A stretch of 5,069 nt of DNA from JBKECA01 sp047973435 (GTDB taxonomy: Bacteria; Planctomycetota; Planctomycetia; Planctomycetales; Planctomycetaceae). Below the pieces are notes generated by a model. That model was not told where the DNA came from. It saw only the letters and a list, made by a program, of their open reading frames with translations, and ran no database searches. The position numbers were made by a program, and so were the translations under genes. Positions 1 to 5,069 of the stretch are shown here, piece by piece (the stretch's first letter is position 1; each line of letters begins with the position of its first letter). The stretch lies in the NCBI GenBank assembly GCA_047973435.1, contig JBKECA010000363.1, positions 1-5,069 on the forward strand, written 5' to 3'.

Positions 1-50
1 TCAGCCGTCAGAAAACGAATTGGCCGCTGAAAGCTGACGGCTGAGAGCTT
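1..50. repeat. Inverted repeat plus tandem GCTGANN heptamers at window edge
   Basis: Positions 1-11 (TCAGCCGTCAG) are the perfect reverse complement of 34-44 (CTGACGGCTGA), separated by 22 nt. The right arm lies in three tandem 7-bp units, GCTGAAA (26-32), GCTGACG (33-39) and GCTGAGA (40-46), followed by a partial GCTT. The left arm is therefore the same kind of unit read on the other strand, and the element probably continues beyond the window. It could act as a hairpin downstream of the dehydrogenase gene, whose stop is about 220 nt away, but there is no U-tract after either arm to mark it as an intrinsic terminator. The repeat structure is seen directly; its role is unknown. Confidence 0.7.
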
Positions 51-201
51 CACGCGATCCAGTTTGGCAAACGCTTACCACGAAATGACTTCAGTCGTGC
101 GTTCAACTTGGAACTACTGGAATTCAATACTCTTGGCGAACACCGAGGAGCAGCGACGGAACTTGCCGATCTCGCCAAACGTCGCTGCCACGCGGTCCAA
201 C

Positions 202-236
202 TTCGGATTTCGAAATTCAGAATTCGGATTTCCGAC
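202..236. repeat. Degenerate heptamer array A (TTCGNNN type)
   Basis: Five consecutive 7-bp units each begin with TTC: TTCGGAT, TTCGAAA, then TTCAGAA, TTCGGAT, and finally TTCCGAC. The stretch 201-233 matches 2235-2267 at 30 of 33 positions in the same orientation, so this is a dispersed repeat and not local low complexity. It lies 35 nt beyond the stop codon of the minus-strand dehydrogenase gene. Its A/T-rich composition contrasts with the G+C-rich genes around it. The function is not known. Confidence 0.8.
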
Positions 237-271
237 CCATCGACCGTCCACGCCAGAGCGCGCCCACCCCG

Positions 272-1897
272 TCAGGTTTCATCGCTCGGCGGCGGCGCAA
301 AGCCGCGACGCATGGTATTTTCACTCACCGTCACCGGGATGGTGAACTGCAACAGGTAGTCACGGCCACCGGCCTTCGAGCCAATGCCGGACATCCGGTA
401 GCCCCCGAAGGGATGCCGGTTGACCAGCGCTCCGGTGATGCCCCGGTTGATGTACAGATTGCCGACCTGCAACTCCTGACGGACGCGGTTGATGTTTTTC
501 GGGCTGCGACTGAAGATGCCGCCGGTGAGGGCGTAGTCGGTGCCGTTGGCGATCGCCAGGGCTTTGTCGAGGTCCGCCGCGCGAATGACCGCCAGCACCG
601 GGCCGAAGACTTCGTGCTGGGCCAGTCGCGACTCGGGATCGACCTCGGCAAAGACATGCGGGCCGACGTAGTAGCCCTCCTTGGCGAGGTCGCCGACGTC
701 GCGGGCCACGACCGTTTGACACTCATCCTTCCCGATGGCGATGTAGTCCTGAACACGCTGCTGGGCCTCGGAATCAATCACGGGACCGAGGTCGACACCG
801 GGGTCTTCCGCGGGACCGACGAGCAGGCTTTCCGTCGCGTTCCTGAGGCGTTCCAGAAACAGGTCGTAACTCGCCGTGTGGACGATCACGCGCGAGCAGG
901 CGGAGCACTTCTGGCCGGCGTAGCTGAAGGCACTCTGCACCACGGCCTGCACCGCTTCGTCGAGGTCGGCATCACCATCGACGATGATGGCGTTCTTGCC
1001 CCCCATCTCGGCGATGACCCGTTTGACGCTTGATTGCGTCGGGTCGGTCTCCGCGGCGAGTTTGTTGATCGACAGTCCAACCGTGCGCGATCCGGTGAAG
1101 GCAATGACGTCGACGTCCGTACTCCCAACCAGCGCCGGGCCGACTTCTTCTCCAATGCCGGGGAGATAGTTGACGACCCCGTCCGGCAGGCCGGCCTCTC
1201 GAAAGATGTCCATCAGCTCCGCGGCGATGACCGGCGACTGCTCGGCCGGCTTCATCACGACCGTATTCCCGGCTGCGAGTGCCGCCACCGTCATGCCGGT
1301 CAGGATGGCGAGCGGAAAATTCCACGGGGCAATGACGGCCACCACGCCGCGCGAGCGATAGACAAAGCTGTTCTCTTCGCCCGGGAAGTCACACTGCACG
1401 GGGATGGCCAGGTCGGTCATTTGCTGGGCGTAAAAGCGGCAGAAGTCGATCGCCTCGGCGACATCGCCATCGGCTTCAACCCAGGGCTTGCCACATTCAT
1501 AGACCATCCATGCCGCCAGCTCGAAGCGGCGGCTTTGCATCTCAGCCGCGACCAGTTCCAGATGGCGAGCCCGTTGTTCGACCGGCGTACGCGACCAACC
1601 CCGATAGGCGCGCCGGGCGGCATCGATGGCCTGCCGCGCCTGGTCCGGTGTGGCAGAGGCGGAGATGCCAACCGTCTGCTTGCGATGCGACGGATTGACG
1701 GACGAAATTTGCTTTCGGGTGGTGGTCGACTTGCCGTCGATCACCAGAGGACAGTCGCGTCCCAGACGGTCGCCAATGTCTTCCAGGGCATGGAGGAACG
1801 ACTCGCGGTTTTCCTTGCGGCTGAAATCGGTATGGGGTTCATTCGCAAAGGCCGGCGCTTTGAGGGCCGGTTGCGGAGCAGTTTCCTCGGACGACAT
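272..1897 (-). CDS. pruA: L-glutamate gamma-semialdehyde dehydrogenase (P5C dehydrogenase)
   Basis: The enzyme oxidises L-glutamate 5-semialdehyde (the open form of 1-pyrroline-5-carboxylate) to glutamate with NAD+, the second step of proline catabolism, in the cytoplasm. The 541-residue protein is a complete aldehyde dehydrogenase: PWNFPL at 191-196 with the oxyanion Asn193, KPAEQSP at 216-222 for cofactor binding, FTGS at 267-270, general base Glu297 in EMGGKN, nucleophile Cys331 in GQKCSA, and EVFGPV at 429-434. The C-terminal NRGITGA and HPFGGYRMSG signatures, and an N-terminal NEPHTDFS segment near residue 20, are typical of the monofunctional RocA/PruA group 2 enzymes rather than of other aldehyde dehydrogenases. 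The length is close to the usual 515-540. The ATG at 1897 is supported by AAAGGA five bases upstream. No proline dehydrogenase domain is fused and none is adjacent, so the first-step enzyme must be elsewhere. The last 15 or so residues form a Pro-rich, probably disordered tail. Confidence 0.95.
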   Translation of the reverse strand: MSSEETAPQPALKAPAFANEPHTDFSRKENRESFLHALEDIGDRLGRDCPLVIDGKSTTTRKQISSVNPSHRKQTVGISASATPDQARQAIDAARRAYRGWSRTPVEQRARHLELVAAEMQSRRFELAAWMVYECGKPWVEADGDVAEAIDFCRFYAQQMTDLAIPVQCDFPGEENSFVYRSRGVVAVIAPWNFPLAILTGMTVAALAAGNTVVMKPAEQSPVIAAELMDIFREAGLPDGVVNYLPGIGEEVGPALVGSTDVDVIAFTGSRTVGLSINKLAAETDPTQSSVKRVIAEMGGKNAIIVDGDADLDEAVQAVVQSAFSYAGQKCSACSRVIVHTASYDLFLERLRNATESLLVGPAEDPGVDLGPVIDSEAQQRVQDYIAIGKDECQTVVARDVGDLAKEGYYVGPHVFAEVDPESRLAQHEVFGPVLAVIRAADLDKALAIANGTDYALTGGIFSRSPKNINRVRQELQVGNLYINRGITGALVNRHPFGGYRMSGIGSKAGGRDYLLQFTIPVTVSENTMRRGFAPPPSDET

Positions 1898-1902
1898 GGC
1901 AA

Positions 1903-1908
1903 TCCTTT
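1903..1908 (-). promoter_or_regulatory. Ribosome binding site of P5C dehydrogenase gene
   Basis: On the minus strand this reads AAAGGA, with five bases (TTGCC) before the ATG. It is a good Shine-Dalgarno match and decides the start at 1897. Confidence 0.75.
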
Positions 1909-2118
1909 GAAGTCAGGCGGTGAGAGGCGATCCAGGAAACGGGTGAGCCCCGGATTGTCCCGCGCCAACTCGTTTCTGCAACGGCCCCGAGACTGGATTT
2001 CCCGTCAGAGACATGAATCGCAGCTGATCTCCCCACAGACCGGCCGTCAGTGCCTACAATGCCAGCCTCCGAATTGGCTAAACGACCGTGCTCGACCTTT
2101 GGGAGCGGCGTCCGGTGC

Positions 2119-2160
2119 GAATACCGAATACCGAATATCAAATCTCGAAACTCGAATTGA
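2119..2160. repeat. Degenerate heptamer array C (GAANNNN type)
   Basis: Six 7-bp units run without a gap: GAATACC (2119-2125), GAATACC (2126-2132), GAATATC (2133-2139), AAATCTC (2140-2146), GAAACTC (2147-2153) and GAATTGA (2154-2160). The first two are identical. Read on the minus strand the units begin with or contain TTC, so this is the same kind of element as the arrays at 202-236 and 2236-2270 in opposite orientation. Positions 2129-2156 are complementary to 2236-2263 at 21 of 28 positions, including an uninterrupted 10-bp stretch (2141-2150 with 2242-2251). Confidence 0.75.
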
Positions 2161-2235
2161 CGCTGACGAGGACACGGGAAGATCGATTGGACTGCCGCGA
2201 ACTGTCCGGATGTCGTAGAACCTGCTCCGGCTCGC

Positions 2236-2270
2236 TTCGGATTTCGAGATTCCGTATTCGGATTTCCCGC
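2236..2270. repeat. Degenerate heptamer array B (TTCGNNN type)
   Basis: Five 7-bp units: TTCGGAT (2236-2242), TTCGAGA (2243-2249), TTCCGTA (2250-2256), TTCGGAT (2257-2263) and TTCCCGC (2264-2270). It is 30 of 33 identical to the array starting near 201, about 2 kb away on the other side of the dehydrogenase gene. With the inverted array at 2119-2160 it brackets a unique core of about 75 bp, so a transcript through this region could fold into a long imperfect hairpin. Confidence 0.8.
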
Positions 2271-2282
2271 GTCGGGCCCGAC
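2271..2282. repeat. Perfect 12-bp palindrome
   Basis: GTCGGGCCCGAC equals its own reverse complement and directly follows the last heptamer unit, 41 bases before the exporter start. It could be a repressor site, the end of the repeat element, or chance in G+C-rich DNA. Nothing else in the sequence decides between these. Confidence 0.35.
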
Positions 2283-2309
2283 TGTCCAATGATCGCGCAC
2301 GGTGACTTA

Positions 2310-2323
2310 GACCGTCCGCGGTC
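2310..2323 (+). promoter_or_regulatory. Small hairpin abutting the first exporter ATG
   Basis: GACCG (2310-2314) pairs with CGGTC (2319-2323) around a TCCG loop, which fits the UNCG tetraloop pattern in RNA. The stem ends on the base before the ATG at 2324 and takes the place where a Shine-Dalgarno site would be. It may hinder initiation there, or it may mean that the true start lies further downstream. Confidence 0.3.
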
Positions 2324-4309
2324 ATGGATGATACGTTCTGCCTCGCGGGTATTAAACGTCTGAATCATTTCAGTCGATCCCGCGGGCACTATAGACCACC
2401 CACACCAGCAGTAGACCGCAGATTGGCAGCGCCAGCGACAACATCGACCGACCCCGACAGACAGAAGCGGCAGTCCAACTGGAAGCTGCTGCGGCGTCTG
2501 ATCGGGATCGGGATGGAGTATCGCCTTCCCGCGGCAATCATGGTGCTGCTCAACCTGTCGCTGGTGGCCCTTGGCCTGGGCGGACTCGGGCTGACGGGAC
2601 TCGGCATCGACTACATTCGTAACGTCGTCGATCCTGCCAGCCACCCACCGCACTGGCCGTTTGGTTACGCACCTCCCACCGATGCCGATCCGTTTCAAGT
2701 CGTGTGCGGGATCGCGGGGGGCATTCTGTTGATGGCGCTGCTCGGTGCTGCGCTCAAGTACACGACGTCGCTGGCTTCGTCCGCCTTGTCTCAGCAGATT
2801 CTGATCCGCATGCGAACGGAGGTCTACGACAAGCTCCAGCGGCTCAGCTTCCGGTTCTACGACGCGGGCGAGAGCAGCTCGATCATCAACCGCGCCGCGG
2901 GCGACGCCAATGCCGTCCGCAATTTCATCGACGGCGTGATGATCCGCATTCTCACCGTCGGCCTGACCCTGACGGTGTATCTGGTCTACATGTTCCGAAT
3001 GCATGTCGGCCTGACGCTGGCTTGCCTGGCCACCACTCCCCTGCTCTGGATTGGTGCGGTCATCTTTTCTCGCATCGTGCAGCCGGCCTATCGCATCTCC
3101 AGCCAGTTGAGCGACGAGCTGATCCGCACGCTGGTGGAGAACGTGCAAGGGGCGCACGTCGTCAAGGGCTTTGCCCGGGAACCCGAAGAGATCGACAAGT
3201 TCGCTGCGGCCACTGAGCGCATCCGCCGGCACAAGGCGTCGATCTTTCGCAAGGTCAGCACCTTTCAGCCGCTGATGGGGTTCATCACTCAGATCAACAT
3301 GCTGATCCTGATCGGCTACGGGGGCGCCCTGGTCGTTCGCGGACAGCTCGCCCTCGGCACGGGGCTGTTCGTCTTCGCCAACCTGCTGCACGAGTTTGCG
3401 AATCAGGTTGGTCAGATCGTCAACATCGCCAACTCGATTCAGGCCAGTCTGGTGAGTGCCGAGCGGGTGTTTGAAGTCATCGACGCACCGGTTGAGATCA
3501 CATCCCCTTCCAACCCCGTCCCGTTGCAGCGGGCGCAGGGGCGAATCGCCTTCGAGCAGGTCTCGTTCGAGTACAAGCCGGAAACCCCGGTGCTGACCGA
3601 AGTGTCGTTTACCGCCGAGCCGGGAGAGCGGATCGGCATCACGGGCGAGACCGGAGCCGGTAAAACGACATTACTGGCGCTGGTCATGCGGTTCTACGAC
3701 GTGAACCAGGGCCGCATCACCATCGACGGCCACGACCTGCGGGAGTTCGATGTCGACGACCTGCGTCGCAACATCGGGCTGGTGTTTCAGGAGAGCTTCC
3801 TGTTTAGCCACACCATTGCCGCCAACATTGCCTTCGGCCGACCCGATGCGACGGAGGCGGACATCATGGAGGCCGCTCGCATCGCCTCGGCGGATGAATT
3901 CATCTCGGAGATGACGACCGGCTACGACACGATGATCGGCGAGTACGGCGCGACTCTCTCCGGCGGTCAGCGACAACGGCTGGCGCTGGCCCGAGCGTTG
4001 CTGCTCGATCCGCCCATTCTGCTCCTGGATGATGCGACCGCCTCCGTCGATCCGGAGACCGAGCACGAGATCGAACAGGCGATCCAGCAGGCGATGAGCG
4101 GCCGCACCACGCTGGTCGTCTCGAACCGGGTCTCGACGCTCAAACGGGCCGACCGAATCCTGGTGCTGCAACGAGGCCGCGTGACGGCGGAAGGGACCCA
4201 CGACGAGCTGCTGCAGTCGTCCGACTACTACCGCCAGCTGACCGAACTGCAGTTTGCAGAAATGCCGACCACCGCATCGATCAGCTGGCCGGCACCGGAC
4301 GAAGGGTGA
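2324..4309 (+). CDS. ABC exporter half-transporter (membrane domain fused to ATPase), nonconsensus ATPase residues
   Basis: An inner-membrane half-transporter of the MsbA/LmrA architecture, 661 residues from the first ATG. Six membrane helices lie near residues 68-90, 125-146, 205-223, 227-247, 318-338 and 342-362, with a Pro-rich outer loop at about 97-124. The ATPase domain follows: A-loop Tyr417, Walker A GETGAGKT at 441-448, Q-loop Gln489, signature LSGGQ at 545-549, Walker B ILLLDD at 565-570, D-loop SVD, and switch region VVSNRVSTL. Two key residues deviate from the usual ones: Asp570 replaces the catalytic Glu after Walker B, and Asn601 replaces the switch His. This pattern is known from the degenerate site of heterodimeric exporters, but no second half-transporter adjoins. 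The substrate cannot be told. The start is uncertain: the ATG at 2324 has no Shine-Dalgarno site and residues 1-51 look non-conserved, while the elbow helix begins near residue 52, so the ATG at 2513 (residue 64) is probably too late. An in-frame TTG at 2423 is an alternative. Confidence 0.9.
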   Translation: MDDTFCLAGIKRLNHFSRSRGHYRPPTPAVDRRLAAPATTSTDPDRQKRQSNWKLLRRLIGIGMEYRLPAAIMVLLNLSLVALGLGGLGLTGLGIDYIRNVVDPASHPPHWPFGYAPPTDADPFQVVCGIAGGILLMALLGAALKYTTSLASSALSQQILIRMRTEVYDKLQRLSFRFYDAGESSSIINRAAGDANAVRNFIDGVMIRILTVGLTLTVYLVYMFRMHVGLTLACLATTPLLWIGAVIFSRIVQPAYRISSQLSDELIRTLVENVQGAHVVKGFAREPEEIDKFAAATERIRRHKASIFRKVSTFQPLMGFITQINMLILIGYGGALVVRGQLALGTGLFVFANLLHEFANQVGQIVNIANSIQASLVSAERVFEVIDAPVEITSPSNPVPLQRAQGRIAFEQVSFEYKPETPVLTEVSFTAEPGERIGITGETGAGKTTLLALVMRFYDVNQGRITIDGHDLREFDVDDLRRNIGLVFQESFLFSHTIAANIAFGRPDATEADIMEAARIASADEFISEMTTGYDTMIGEYGATLSGGQRQRLALARALLLDPPILLLDDATASVDPETEHEIEQAIQQAMSGRTTLVVSNRVSTLKRADRILVLQRGRVTAEGTHDELLQSSDYYRQLTELQFAEMPTTASISWPAPDEG

Positions 4310-4359
4310 CGAGGCATCGACCGCGCCGTGCTCGCGTCAACCTGATATCATCGGCTGCT

Positions 4360-4363
4360 GGAG
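4360..4363 (+). promoter_or_regulatory. Ribosome binding site of the 80-residue protein gene
   Basis: GGAG lies 10 bases before the ATG at 4374. The next in-frame ATG at 4383 has no such site, so 4374 is preferred. A TATCAT hexamer at 4346-4351 resembles a -10 box, but there is no matching -35 at 16-18 bp, so a separate promoter in this 64-bp gap is only a possibility. Confidence 0.45.
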
Positions 4364-4373
4364 TGTCGAATCG

Positions 4374-4616
4374 ATGCCAACGATGGAAGATGAATACCGC
4401 CGGCTGGTCGCTCAACTCTCGCCCGTCGAGAAGTTCGAGCGGATGATCGCGCTCAACCAGTGGGCGCGGTGGAACATCGCGCGAATCATTCAAGCGGAGC
4501 TGGGACCGTTGCCGGAGGAAGAGTTGAAGTGGCGAGTCGCGCTGCATCTTTACGGCCGCGATGCCGATTGCCGCCGCATGATCGAGGAGCAGCTGGACCG
4601 TGTTTGCAATCGCTGA
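4374..4616 (+). CDS. Uncharacterised 80-residue protein, partner of the downstream nucleotidyltransferase
   Basis: A small, soluble, charged and probably all-helical protein with no signal peptide or membrane segment. Visible features are an LSPVEKFERM stretch (residues 15-24), a Trp/Arg-rich helix around QWARWNIARI (29-38), then LGPLPEEELKWRVALHLYG (43-61) and a basic/acidic C-terminal helix. I do not recognise a named domain. The layout, SPxxK then a helix, a Pro-Glu turn, and ELxxR ending in LYG, is one I associate with short proteins encoded just before nucleotidyltransferase genes in planctomycetes and cyanobacteria; this is recollection, not a search result. It carries no Rx4-6H motif, so it is not an obvious HEPN toxin. 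The gene begins 64 bp after the exporter stop and its end overlaps the next gene by 17 bp, which implies coupled translation and a shared role, perhaps as the antitoxin or regulatory half of the pair. An open frame continues upstream to 4254 inside the exporter gene, but that part is out of frame with the exporter and lacks a ribosome binding site. Confidence 0.75.
   Translation: MPTMEDEYRRLVAQLSPVEKFERMIALNQWARWNIARIIQAELGPLPEEELKWRVALHLYGRDADCRRMIEEQLDRVCNR
4584..4589 (+). promoter_or_regulatory. Ribosome binding site inside the 80-residue gene, for the GTG-started nucleotidyltransferase
   Basis: GAGGAG sits 10 bases before the GTG at 4600, within the 3' end of the preceding gene. The reading frame is closed by a TGA at 4579, and this GTG is the first usable start after it, so the site fixes the start and supports translational coupling. 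Confidence 0.65.
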
Positions 4617-5069
4617 GTATCAGCAATCGCTCGAACGAGTCGCTGCGATTTTGCGTCAGTTGCGGATTCGATTTTCCCTGACAGGCGGTGCGGCGTTCAT
4701 CGCCTATGGCGATCCGAGAACGACTCAAGACGTGGATCTGGTCGTTGACGCAGTGCAGTTGAAAGCGTCGCTGGCCCAAGCCATCTCTCTGTTGCAAGCG
4801 GCGGGGTTTTTGGTGAGTGAGGCGACAATCGTTGACTCCGTCGGACACGGGCGTCAGTTCCAACTGATTGACCTCGAATCCACGCTGAAACTCGACCTGT
4901 ACCCGCGCGAACTCATTTCCGGTGAATTGTCGAGAGCTGTGGATATCGAAGTGCTGCCGGGGCTGATTCTGCCGATCGTCGCCCGCACGGACTTGTTGCT
5001 GTCGAAACTGATTTGGGTCAGCCGGGGAAGCACCAAGAGTCGTCGCGACGTCAAAGAGCTGGCGCGACT
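4600..5069 (+). CDS. Minimal nucleotidyltransferase, AbiEii/MNT type (incomplete at window end)
   Basis: A GTG-started gene with 156 codons visible before the window ends without a stop. The N-terminal third carries a nucleotidyltransferase core: LTGGAAFIAYG at residues 27-37 (the GG motif), then RTTQDVDLVV at 40-49 with metal-binding Asp44 and Asp46, and a likely third carboxylate at Asp99 in LKLDLYP. Near the end, RTDLLLSKLIW (129-139) followed by SRRDVKELA (147-155) matches the ED-LILxKL...RDxxDI-like tail common in this superfamily. Members transfer NMP groups to protein or RNA; relatives serve as toxins (AbiEii, MenT) or as antitoxins (MntA acting on HepT), and others are uncharacterised. 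The pairing with an 80-residue protein by a 17-bp overlap suggests a two-gene module, with the polarity (which is toxin, if either) unknown. The visible length is already near that of a typical single-domain member, so only a little is probably missing. The core motifs look intact. Confidence 0.85.
   Translation, partial: MFAIAEYQQSLERVAAILRQLRIRFSLTGGAAFIAYGDPRTTQDVDLVVDAVQLKASLAQAISLLQAAGFLVSEATIVDSVGHGRQFQLIDLESTLKLDLYPRELISGELSRAVDIEVLPGLILPIVARTDLLLSKLIWVSRGSTKSRRDVKELAR

Larger units (their letters stand above)
1898..2323. other. Divergent intergenic region, 426 bp
   Basis: This gap separates the minus-strand dehydrogenase gene from the plus-strand ABC exporter gene and should hold the promoters of both. 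I found no convincing -35/-10 pair for either gene. The first 190 bases next to the dehydrogenase are plain G+C-rich sequence without a recognisable site beyond the ribosome binding site. The exporter side is rich in structure: two heptamer arrays in inverted orientation, a 12-bp palindrome and a small hairpin touching the exporter's first ATG. Open frames that cross this gap run antisense into the flanking genes and look like chance frames. Confidence 0.7.

Noticed and set aside
45..359. Plus-strand open frames near 64-359 that might be a remnant of a gene before the dehydrogenase
   Set aside because: They run through a heptamer array and into the antisense strand of the dehydrogenase. They have no ribosome binding site and no family resemblance that I can see.
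2045..2070. Possible sigma-54 promoter on the minus strand (TGGCAT...GGCA) upstream of the dehydrogenase gene
   Set aside because: The GG and GC elements are two bases closer together than the fixed sigma-54 spacing allows.
1034..2218. Long plus-strand open frame (394 codons) across the dehydrogenase gene and the intergenic region, and a similar one at 413-1033
   Set aside because: They run antisense to a dehydrogenase with all its catalytic motifs. The translations are Arg/Gly/His-rich without any recognisable domain, as expected of shadow frames in G+C-rich DNA.
2138..3391. Long minus-strand open frame (417 codons) antisense to the exporter
   Set aside because: The opposite strand encodes clear exporter membrane helices. 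This translation is His/Asp/Gln-rich, repetitive in composition and lacks any motif.
4374..4616. HEPN ribonuclease toxin identity for the 80-residue protein, because of R54...H58 (RVALH)
   Set aside because: The spacing is three residues, shorter than the Rx4-6H of HEPN proteins, and the protein is shorter than a HEPN domain.
1..5069. CRISPR array, tRNA, rRNA or insertion sequence
   Set aside because: The repeats are 7-bp degenerate tandem units rather than regularly spaced identical repeats, no cloverleaf or rRNA segment is visible, and no transposase-like protein is encoded.

Overview
The window (about 60% G+C by eye) looks like chromosomal DNA from a planctomycete (Planctomycetota). This is inference. 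It rests on the style of the ABC exporter, on the degenerate A/T-rich repeats between G+C-rich genes, and on a small-protein plus nucleotidyltransferase pair of a kind I associate with such genomes. No rRNA or other marker gene is present to confirm the phylum.

Layout. Positions 1-271 are non-coding and hold two repeat elements: a palindrome/heptamer element at the left edge (1-50) and a heptamer array at 202-236. Positions 272-1897 (minus strand) encode a complete stand-alone L-glutamate gamma-semialdehyde (P5C) dehydrogenase, the second step of proline catabolism. Positions 1898-2323 are a 426-bp divergent intergenic region with two heptamer arrays in inverted orientation, a perfect 12-bp palindrome and a small hairpin just before the next start codon. 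Positions 2324-4309 (plus) encode a half-size ABC exporter with six membrane helices fused to an ATPase domain. Its ATPase has Asp in place of the catalytic Glu and Asn in place of the switch His. Positions 4374-4616 (plus) encode an 80-residue protein of unknown function. It overlaps by 17 bp a GTG-initiated gene (4600 to the window end, incomplete) for a minimal nucleotidyltransferase of the AbiEii/MNT type.

How the genes relate. The dehydrogenase and the exporter are divergent and have no evident functional link. The small protein and the nucleotidyltransferase are very likely one translationally coupled unit, and they are the best candidate here for an undescribed two-component, possibly toxin-antitoxin-like, system. 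The repeats are the second point of interest: four arrays in this window are built on a 7-bp period, and all lie outside genes.
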